From contig NHDJ01000083.1 of NCBI GenBank assembly GCA_002167265.1, positions 7,329 to 12,692 on the forward strand: a stretch of 5,364 bases of DNA, given 5' to 3'. The first letter of the stretch is position 1; every line of letters starts with the position of its first letter. Both the position numbers and the translations under genes were made by a program. The stretch comes from Verrucomicrobia bacterium TMED56 (GTDB lineage: Bacteria > Verrucomicrobiota > Verrucomicrobiia > Opitutales > Seribacteraceae). Shown piece after piece: positions 1 through 5,364 of this stretch. A model generated the notes under the pieces. The model made no database searches. It saw nothing but the letters and a program-made list of their open reading frames with translations, and was not told the origin of the DNA.

Positions 1-827
1 AATATAATAGGTAGATAGGAAAGAAAAAGGGGTGGTAAATCACTTAAATCCCTTTCCAATGTTTCCTCCAGGTTCTTGCTATTAATTCCTCCAACCTCTC
101 GCATTGGAAAAGAGTACTTTCTATCAAACCACCCTGCTACCCAAAGAACGAATATTGCAATTGGAAAACTTGCCGACAACCCTGCAATCAGAGCATATCC
201 AAGTTCGATCCCCAGATTATCCGCAATGATTAATGGTCCAGGTGTAGGTGGCACCATTGAATGGGTTATGGCTCCGGCTCCTGCCATAGCGATTACAAAA
301 TAGAGATATCGACCACCTGCTCGAATTGACATCGCCCGTGCTAAGGGAATAAGGAGAAAGAATACGGTGTCAAAAAAAACTGGAATAGAAAGTAGGAATC
401 CACTAATTAAGAGCACCAACCCAGCTCGCTTTTCTCCAAAAACTGATAAGAGGTGTCGTACGACTCTTTCAGCGGCACCGCTTTTCATCATGCATGTTCC
501 GACAATAGCCGCCAATGCAATAATTAAACCAATTCCACCCGCCGTATTACCAAATCCTAAAAGGCTCCATTTTACTGCCAACGAAAAATTAGAATGGGTA
601 ACATCTGATTCCTGTAAATCAACTCGATCGTGAAAAAGTCCTTTATTTTCAATTGTAGGTTCCGGAAGAGGGCCCGATAACAACCCCACCATTATGGCCC
701 CGATCATCATGGCCAAAAAAGGGTGTAACTTCCAGCGGGCTATTGAAACAATCACCCATGCAACAGAGAGCAAAAGAACCCACATGGGGAAATGATCCAG
801 CGATTGACTCAAAGCAAGGAATTCCAT
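1..827 (-). CDS. GntP-family gluconate/sugar-acid:H+ symporter (partial, C-terminus beyond left edge)
   Basis: Reading the minus strand from the ATG at 827-825 gives 275 uninterrupted residues that run off the left edge. The protein is strongly hydrophobic, with likely membrane helices near residues 14-31, 37-52, 84-110, 136-160, 173-190 and 206-231. Three GntP-family signatures are visible: GFGNTAGGIG at 91-100, IPVFFDTVFFLLIPL at about 148-161, and THSMVPPTPGPL at 188-199. Known members are inner-membrane proton symporters for gluconate, glycerate, 2-keto-3-deoxygluconate, fructuronate or D-serine, usually about 440-460 aa, so roughly 180 residues are missing here. The exact substrate cannot be read from sequence; a sugar acid is most likely. 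A hydrophilic stretch at residues 54-80 looks longer than in the enterobacterial proteins. No Shine-Dalgarno sequence precedes the ATG; I chose it because it opens directly into the first helix and no nearby upstream in-frame ATG was found. The gene is divergent from the isocitrate dehydrogenase gene. The family call is firm; substrate is not. Confidence 0.9.
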   Translation of the reverse strand, partial: MEFLALSQSLDHFPMWVLLLSVAWVIVSIARWKLHPFLAMMIGAIMVGLLSGPLPEPTIENKGLFHDRVDLQESDVTHSNFSLAVKWSLLGFGNTAGGIGLIIALAAIVGTCMMKSGAAERVVRHLLSVFGEKRAGLVLLISGFLLSIPVFFDTVFFLLIPLARAMSIRAGGRYLYFVIAMAGAGAITHSMVPPTPGPLIIADNLGIELGYALIAGLSASFPIAIFVLWVAGWFDRKYSFPMREVGGINSKNLEETLERDLSDLPPLFLSYLPII

Positions 828-969
828 TTTAGAACAGTTTATGATGATGGAGGAGACAGGACTTCGGCAAGTAGAAATTTTCTTTAGAACAGGAAGATTA
901 GGTCTCTGAGGAAGAAGATTGCAGAAATTAGAATATTAGATTAAAAGAATTAATTTTACTCTTTTTATT
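828..969. promoter_or_regulatory. Divergent intergenic region with promoters for the permease and isocitrate dehydrogenase genes
   Basis: This 142-base gap separates two genes that point away from each other, so both must be transcribed from promoters within it or inside the neighbouring gene. The half nearest the dehydrogenase (about 918-968) is very AT-rich. A weak sigma-70-like pair for the plus strand is TTGCAG at 919-924 and TAAAAG at 942-947, spaced by 17 bases, matching consensus at only 3 and 4 of 6 positions. No convincing pair was found for the minus strand, and neither gene has a clear Shine-Dalgarno sequence. That promoters exist here follows from gene orientation; their exact position is a guess. 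Confidence 0.4.
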
Positions 970-3198
970 ATGCCCACTTCAACCATAGCATACACCAAAA
1001 CGGACGAAGCCCCTGCCCTCGCCACATACTCTCTTCTGCCAATTATTCGAGCTTTCACGAAAAGTTCTGGAATTGAATACGAAATCAAGGATCTTTCTTT
1101 AGCGGCTCGAATCTTGGCTCACTTCCCTGACTGCCTATCACCCGAGCAGCAAGTCCCAGATGCATTGTCTGAATTGGGTAAGCTGGCTATTGAACCCGGT
1201 GCAAATATCATAAAACTGCCAAACATAAGTGCCTCGATTCCCCAGTTGCAAGATGCAATTAGCGAACTTCAAAATAAGGGATACCCGATACCCGATTTCC
1301 CATCGGATCCCCTATCCGATGAGGAAAAGTCAATCCGCTCGACCTATGCAAAAGTTCTGGGTTCGGCCGTTAATCCAGTTCTTCGTGAAGGAAATTCTGA
1401 TCGTCGAGTTGCCAGACCCGTTAAAGAATATGCCAAAAAAAATCCTCACTCAATGGGAGACTGGAATCAAGATTCCACGACCCATGTTTCACACATGGAA
1501 GAGGGTGATTTTTACGGGAGCGAACAATCAGCGACTATCGATTCAGAGACTTCCATTTCCATAGATTTTGAAAGTTCGGACGGTAATTCCAAGGTATTGA
1601 AGGAAGGACTCATTTTACAGGAGGGAGAGGTTATAGACGCCTCGGTTATGAGTTGTGAAGCCCTTCGTTCTTTTTTGTCTAAGCAGTTCGACGAGGCGAG
1701 AGACCAGCAGTTACTCTTCTCCATTCATTTAAAAGCAACGATGATGAAAGTCTCCGACCCCATCATCTTTGGGCATTGTGTGGAAACTTATTTGGGTGAA
1801 ATTATATACGAATATAAAGACGAGTTCAAAAAGGCTGACTTCAATCCGAATAATGGACTATCTGACTTCTACCGGGCACTGGAAACCATGGATTTCGAAA
1901 AGCAAATTGCGATTCGAAATCGTTTGCAGGATACACTGAATAACCGTCCTCTTTTGGCGATGGTCAATTCCGACAAGGGAATTACCAATCTGCATGTTCC
2001 CAGTGATGTCATCATCGACGCTTCGATGCCCGCCATGATCCGCTCATCCGGACAGATGTGGGGACCGGATGGAGAGCTTTGGGATACAAAAGCTGTTATT
2101 CCGGACCGCAACTATGCAGGCGTGTATCAGGCAACCATTGATTTTTGTAAAGAGCATGGAGCATTTGATATCACAACCATGGGAAATGTCGCTAATGTGG
2201 GACTCATGGCAAAAAAAGCCGAGGAATACGGCTCGCATGACAAAACATTTGAAATCGAATCACCGGGAAAAATCCGAGTTACTGATCAACAATCCGGAAA
2301 GGTGCTTTTTTCACACGAGGTAGAGCGTGGGGACATTTGGAGAATGTGCCAGACGAAGAAAATCTCTATTGTTGACTGGGTAAAACTTTCTGTAAACCGT
2401 TCCAAATTAAGTGGTTCACCTGTCATTTTTTGGCTAGACGAAAAACGTGCACATGACGCCAATCTCATAAAATATGTTCAACAGGAACTTGAAGATTTGG
2501 ATACAGATGGATTAGACATTCAAATTCTGGCACCTATTGAGGCCACAAAAGTTACCTGCCAAAGATGCAAGGATGGATTGGACACCATTTCCGCTACTGG
2601 AAATGTTCTTAGAGATTATCTTACCGACCTTTTCCCTATTCTTGAACTTGGTACAAGTGCAAAAATGCTTTCCATTGTCCCACTCCTTTCTGGTGGAGGA
2701 TTATTTGAAACTGGAGCGGGAGGCTCTGCACCCAAGCATGTTCAGCAATTTGTGGAAGAAGGTCATCTAAGATGGGATTCTCTGGGGGAATTCTTGGCTA
2801 TCGCAGTTTCTTTGGAAGATTTGGGGGGGAAAACAGGTAACGGGAAGGCAAAAATTTTAGCCGACTCACTCAACTCAGCGATTGGAAAATTCCTGGATGA
2901 AAACAAGTCACCCTCTCGAAAAGTCAATGAAATTGATAATCGAGGCAGTCACTTTTATCTATCCTTGTTTTGGGCGGAAGCTTTAGCCAAGCAGGAAAAC
3001 GATTCCGGACTGCGTGATCAATTCTCCCCGCTCGCCCGTACCCTGCGTGCCAACGAAGAAAAAATCATTAATGAACTGAACGAGACACAGGGCTCCCCGG
3101 TTGATCTTGGTGGATACTACTTCCCCGACGAAAACAAAGCATCTTCTGCGATGCGACCGAGTGAAACTTTCAATCAGGCACTGGCGACGATCGCCTAA
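970..3198 (+). CDS. icd: Isocitrate dehydrogenase, NADP-dependent, monomeric type
   Basis: This complete 742-residue protein has the usual length of monomeric isocitrate dehydrogenase (about 740 aa; Azotobacter vinelandii and Corynebacterium types). It is unrelated in length to the common ~415-residue homodimeric enzyme. It is a cytoplasmic TCA-cycle enzyme: isocitrate + NADP+ gives 2-oxoglutarate + CO2 + NADPH, using Mn2+ or Mg2+. Family blocks include [13 protein letters not shown] at 9-21, LREGNSDRR at 138-146, [17 protein letters not shown] at 253-269, [18 protein letters not shown] at 333-350, [14 protein letters not shown] at 416-429 and [20 protein letters not shown] at 575-594. By recalled A. 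vinelandii numbering, substrate and metal residues S132, N135, R139, R145, K255, D350 and Y420 align exactly, and R548/D549 align with a one-residue shift. The NADP-phosphate contacts H590, R601 and R650 are present, supporting NADP specificity. The start is fixed by the conserved N-terminal block; there is no Shine-Dalgarno sequence. A CQRC pair at 530-533 is unusual. The gene stands alone, divergent from the permease and convergent with the next gene. Confidence 0.98.
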   Translation: MPTSTIAYTKTDEAPALATYSLLPIIRAFTKSSGIEYEIKDLSLAARILAHFPDCLSPEQQVPDALSELGKLAIEPGANIIKLPNISASIPQLQDAISELQNKGYPIPDFPSDPLSDEEKSIRSTYAKVLGSAVNPVLREGNSDRRVARPVKEYAKKNPHSMGDWNQDSTTHVSHMEEGDFYGSEQSATIDSETSISIDFESSDGNSKVLKEGLILQEGEVIDASVMSCEALRSFLSKQFDEARDQQLLFSIHLKATMMKVSDPIIFGHCVETYLGEIIYEYKDEFKKADFNPNNGLSDFYRALETMDFEKQIAIRNRLQDTLNNRPLLAMVNSDKGITNLHVPSDVIIDASMPAMIRSSGQMWGPDGELWDTKAVIPDRNYAGVYQATIDFCKEHGAFDITTMGNVANVGLMAKKAEEYGSHDKTFEIESPGKIRVTDQQSGKVLFSHEVERGDIWRMCQTKKISIVDWVKLSVNRSKLSGSPVIFWLDEKRAHDANLIKYVQQELEDLDTDGLDIQILAPIEATKVTCQRCKDGLDTISATGNVLRDYLTDLFPILELGTSAKMLSIVPLLSGGGLFETGAGGSAPKHVQQFVEEGHLRWDSLGEFLAIAVSLEDLGGKTGNGKAKILADSLNSAIGKFLDENKSPSRKVNEIDNRGSHFYLSLFWAEALAKQENDSGLRDQFSPLARTLRANEEKIINELNETQGSPVDLGGYYFPDENKASSAMRPSETFNQALATIA

Positions 3199-3241
3199 AA
3201 GAAAAAATCACTGAAAACTGTCCTAGGAATGTTCAATTCAC
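3199..3241. other. Convergent intergenic gap without a recognisable terminator
   Basis: The stop codons of the dehydrogenase gene (plus) and the small membrane-protein gene (minus) face each other across 43 bases. Convergent genes usually share or overlap terminators. The only symmetry in the gap is an 8-base palindrome, TCCTAGGA, around 3222-3229; it has no loop and is not followed by a T-run, so I do not call an intrinsic terminator. Termination may be Rho-dependent or rely on structure extending into the coding ends. Confidence 0.4.
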
Positions 3242-3571
3242 TTAACCGGTTTTTAATTCCAGTTCATCGACCCGTTTTTCGAGTCCTCCCTTAAGTTTCG
3301 ATTTTTTCTTCTCCGCCTCGTAGGATTCTTCAGGCACTATTCCCATCACCACCTCCTCGAGTATTTCAATGCGCTTTTTCATTTCAATTGATTCCTTGGT
3401 CAGATTCGTCTTTCCGGAGAAAACCTGCCAAAAGAGAAGGGTCATCCATCCGCAATAAATCCACAGTCCTTCAATATTATACTGGGAATCCCAATAAAAA
3501 AAATATACGAGAAAAAGAATCACCGGGATAATCAATTTTACAAGTCTTGTAAGTACTTTGGCTGTTATCAT
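3242..3571 (-). CDS. Hypothetical small membrane protein with C-terminal charged helix
   Basis: I do not recognise this protein. From the ATG at 3571-3569 it has 109 residues; an in-frame TTG at 3577-3575 would add two (111 aa). I prefer ATG because neither start has a well-spaced Shine-Dalgarno sequence; the closest purine run, AGAGAGG at 3600-3594, is too far from either. Two hydrophobic segments are predicted at about residues 8-27 (from LTRLVKLIIPVILFLV on) and 33-52 (from IEGLWIYCGW on), joined by a short polar turn. After them come about 55 highly charged residues rich in Lys and Glu, including KKRIEILEEV and LEKRVDELEL, which look helical and could form a short coiled coil in the cytoplasm. 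No cysteine cluster, catalytic motif or signal-peptidase site is evident. Reality as a gene is supported by the coherent membrane-plus-coil pattern, its tidy placement ending 43 bases from the convergent dehydrogenase gene, and the lack of a competing ORF on the other strand. It may be an accessory or scaffold protein, but no function can be assigned. Confidence 0.65.
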   Translation of the reverse strand: MITAKVLTRLVKLIIPVILFLVYFFYWDSQYNIEGLWIYCGWMTLLFWQVFSGKTNLTKESIEMKKRIEILEEVVMGIVPEESYEAEKKKSKLKGGLEKRVDELELKTG

Positions 3572-3577
3572 ATCCAA

Positions 3578-3838
3578 AAAATAATTTAGGCAACCTCTCT
3601 TTAAAAGAGTTAATTTTTAATAGATCCTGACTCGGCACACATAAAAATCGCTGACGATTACAAACTACAAGAAATTGACACAATGTAAGATAGTTTTGGC
3701 AACAAGTAAACAAAGCGGCAAGCCACCGAGTTCCAAAGCACGCGAACACAAATAACATTACCTTGCATCCTAAACCTCTTTACTAATTAGATCATTTTCC
3801 AATTGCATTTACCTGCAAAGCTTTCAGGAATCCTTCCC
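3578..3838. promoter_or_regulatory. Divergent intergenic region upstream of the small membrane protein and the sulfatase
   Basis: About 260 bases without a supported gene separate two divergent genes and must include their promoters. Visible elements are an inverted repeat at 3597-3609 (CTCTTT, one base, AAAGAG), 26 bases upstream of the small gene's ATG, and a perfect TTGACA at 3675-3680 on the plus strand that lacks a partner -10 box at 16-18 bases. A poor candidate nearer the sulfatase is TTGCAT at 3763-3768 with AT-rich DNA at 3781-3792. No riboswitch, tRNA or small-RNA structure was recognised. A minus-strand ORF that crosses this region from 3758 is considered spurious. Confidence 0.35.
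3826..3829 (+). promoter_or_regulatory. Probable ribosome binding site of the sulfatase gene
   Basis: AGGA lies nine bases before the ATG at 3839, an acceptable Shine-Dalgarno spacing. It is the only start in the window with such a motif at a plausible distance, and it supports choosing the ATG at 3839, which also gives a complete signal segment. The match is only four bases, so it could be chance. Confidence 0.4.
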
Positions 3839-5364
3839 ATGAAATACAATCTATTTTCCATTATCCCCATTATCATTTTGATCTTTGGAGCCCAATGTAT
3901 GATAGCGAAAAAACCTAATGTTCTATTCATTCTCGTAGACGACATGGGTGTAAAAGACTTATCCAACGAGGGATCAACTTTTTATGAAAGCCCCAACATT
4001 GACCGGATTGCCAATGAGGGCATGAAATTCACCCGTGGATATGCGACCTGTCAGGTCTGCAGCCCTTCCCGTGCCAGTATTTTAACAGGTAAATATCCAA
4101 CCAATCATGGAATCACTACCTGGATTGGTGATCGGGCGGGAGAATCGTGGCGGGGAGCCAATCGTTTTGACAGCCATCTCCCCCCCGAATATGGAAGGAA
4201 TTTACGGGCTTCAGAAATTACTCTCGCTGAAACCATGAGGAAAGCGGGATATAAGACTTTTTTTGCCGGGAAGTGGCACTTGGGTGGCAAGGGCTCCTGG
4301 CCAACTGATCATGGATTCGATATCAACAAGGGTGGATGGGATGTGGGCGGTCCACGCGGTGGGTTCTTTTCTCCTTATGTTAATCCAAACTTGGAATCGG
4401 GACCGAATGGTGAATCCCTAACCCTACGCCTCGGACAGGAAACCGCCAACTTCATTGAAACTCACAAAGATCACCCATTCCTTGCCTACCTTTCCTTCTA
4501 CACCGTCCATGGACCCATCCAAACCACACATGCACTGTGGAAGAAATATAGAGAAAAAGCTAAAAAAATGGGCTTGATTACAGACAAAGAGCGATTTCTT
4601 TTTGATCGTCGCCTGAATGTCAGACAGGTCCAGGACTGCCCGATTTACGCGGGTATGATCGAACAACTCGACCAATCAATCGGCATCGTGCTCTCCAAGC
4701 TCAGTGAACATAGTCTGGAAAACAACACTATTATTTGCTTCACCTCCGATAATGGTGGCGTCTCTTCCGGAGATGCCTACGCCACCTCCAACCTCCCCCT
4801 CCGTGGAGGGAAAGGGCGCCAGTGGGAAGGGGGCATTCGTGAACCCTTTTACCTAAAAGCACCCGAAGTTACAAAAAGTGGATCGAAAAACGACACCCCT
4901 GTCAGTGGAATCGACTGGTACCCAACCCTACTTGAACTCTGCGGAATTGAAATTCCCAAAAATCAAAAAGTGGATGGGGTTAGCCTCGTTCCTTTACTCA
5001 AAGGTAAATCCATTAAAAACCGTCTGCTCTACTGGCACTATCCCCACTATGGTAATCAGGGAGGCGAACCAAGTTCCATAATTATGGAAGGCGACTGGAA
5101 GTTAATTCATTATCACGAAGATGACCGGAATGAGTTATATTATTTAAAAACTGATATCGGTGAGCAAAAAGATCTTTTTTCCAAGAAAAGTATGAAGGGG
5201 ATGGAAATGCTTAAGAAATTGGATGCTTGGCTCAAGATAACAAAAGCTAAGTTTCCGCAACCCGATCCACAATTTAATTCCGCTAAGAGAGAAGCCCGGT
5301 GGAAAAACCTAAAATCTGCGGGCAAAGAAAGACTCGAAAAGCAACACGCATCTTTCCTCGCCCC
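3839..5364 (+). CDS. Secreted type I sulfatase, Cys-type formylglycine enzyme (partial, 3' end beyond right edge)
   Basis: From the ATG at 3839 there are 508 uninterrupted codons to the window edge. Residues 1-23 form a Sec-type signal segment: Lys2, a hydrophobic core at 5-16 and a small-residue area near 17-23, so export to periplasm or surface is likely. The sulfatase signature CSPSRASILTG is at 74-84; Cys74 is the residue converted to formylglycine in this family, by FGE or an anaerobic maturase. Metal-site residues typical of the alkaline-phosphatase-like fold are visible: D34-D35 in ILVDDMG, D304-N305 in TSDNGG, with K146 and H148 in GKWHLG and H224 in VHGP. The C-terminal subdomain follows, with IDWYPTLLELCGI at 358-370, DGVSLVPLLKG at 379-389 and GDWKLI at 418-423. 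Family members are usually about 450-550 aa, so few residues are probably missing. Such enzymes hydrolyse sulfate esters, in marine bacteria typically on sulfated polysaccharides or glycosaminoglycan-like sugars; the substrate cannot be deduced here. No maturase, glycoside hydrolase or SusC/D-like gene is visible nearby. Confidence 0.95.
   Translation, partial: MKYNLFSIIPIIILIFGAQCMIAKKPNVLFILVDDMGVKDLSNEGSTFYESPNIDRIANEGMKFTRGYATCQVCSPSRASILTGKYPTNHGITTWIGDRAGESWRGANRFDSHLPPEYGRNLRASEITLAETMRKAGYKTFFAGKWHLGGKGSWPTDHGFDINKGGWDVGGPRGGFFSPYVNPNLESGPNGESLTLRLGQETANFIETHKDHPFLAYLSFYTVHGPIQTTHALWKKYREKAKKMGLITDKERFLFDRRLNVRQVQDCPIYAGMIEQLDQSIGIVLSKLSEHSLENNTIICFTSDNGGVSSGDAYATSNLPLRGGKGRQWEGGIREPFYLKAPEVTKSGSKNDTPVSGIDWYPTLLELCGIEIPKNQKVDGVSLVPLLKGKSIKNRLLYWHYPHYGNQGGEPSSIIMEGDWKLIHYHEDDRNELYYLKTDIGEQKDLFSKKSMKGMEMLKKLDAWLKITKAKFPQPDPQFNSAKREARWKNLKSAGKERLEKQHASFLA

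Noticed and set aside
76..633. Two plus-strand ORFs (76-303 and 367-633)
   Set aside because: They are antisense to the clear GntP-family reading frame on the minus strand; their products are Pro/Ile/Asn-rich and show no domain pattern.
1229..2770. Several short ORFs on both strands inside the isocitrate dehydrogenase gene
   Set aside because: All overlap a firmly identified, fully conserved coding frame and have no independent support.
3222..3251. Palindromes TCCTAGGA and AACCGGTT as a bidirectional terminator for the convergent genes
   Set aside because: Both are 8-base palindromes without loop space, and no stable GC-rich stem with a following T-run can be drawn.
3675..3680. Perfect TTGACA as a sigma-70 promoter
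   Set aside because: At 16-18 bases downstream the sequence is TGGCAA/GGCAAC-like, not a -10 box, so it is not called as a promoter.
3477..3758. Minus-strand 93-residue ORF overlapping the small membrane-protein gene
   Set aside because: It reads Cys/Phe-rich sequence without a coherent pattern and overlaps the better-supported 109-residue frame by about 95 bases; it crosses what appears to be a promoter region.
4105..5325. Minus-strand ORFs (4105-4290, 4424-4675, 5140-5325) and a plus-strand ORF (4878-5081) within the sulfatase
   Set aside because: They are shadows of the sulfatase frame, which shows all family motifs through this interval.
1..5364. CRISPR arrays, tRNA/rRNA genes, insertion-sequence ends, attachment sites
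   Set aside because: No regularly spaced repeats, cloverleaf-like sequences, transposase fragments or terminal inverted repeats were seen on reading both strands.

Overview
The window carries four protein-coding genes, two of them cut by its edges, and no RNA gene, mobile element or CRISPR array that I can see. Base composition is moderate (mid-40s % GC by eye). The genes look like ordinary chromosomal genes of a free-living bacterium. A secreted Cys-type sulfatase, a GntP-family sugar-acid permease and poor Shine-Dalgarno sequences at three of the four starts would fit a marine Verrucomicrobia/Planctomycetes-type (PVC) organism. That placement is inference from gene style, not from a phylogenetic marker.

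Layout, left to right. (1) Positions 1-827, minus strand: N-terminal 275 residues of a GntP-family (gluconate/sugar-acid:H+ symporter type) permease whose 3' end lies beyond the left edge. (2) 828-969: AT-rich divergent intergenic region that must hold the permease and isocitrate dehydrogenase promoters. (3) 970-3198, plus: complete monomeric-type NADP-dependent isocitrate dehydrogenase, 742 aa, with catalytic and NADP-binding residues in place. (4) 3199-3241: short convergent gap. (5) 3242-3571 (or 3577), minus: small unrecognised protein with two predicted membrane helices and a charged C-terminal helix. (6) About 3578-3838: divergent intergenic region. (7) 3839-5364, plus: type I sulfatase with an N-terminal signal segment and the CSPSR active-site motif, running off the right edge probably close to its natural end.

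The genes do not form an operon: neighbours are divergent, convergent, then divergent. Permease and sulfatase could both serve breakdown of sulfated, uronic-acid-containing polysaccharides, with the dehydrogenase supplying 2-oxoglutarate and NADPH, but this is a thematic guess. I found no convincing undescribed system. The points most worth a second look are the small membrane protein, a CxxC pair in the dehydrogenase close to catalytic residues, and a hydrophilic insertion in the permease.
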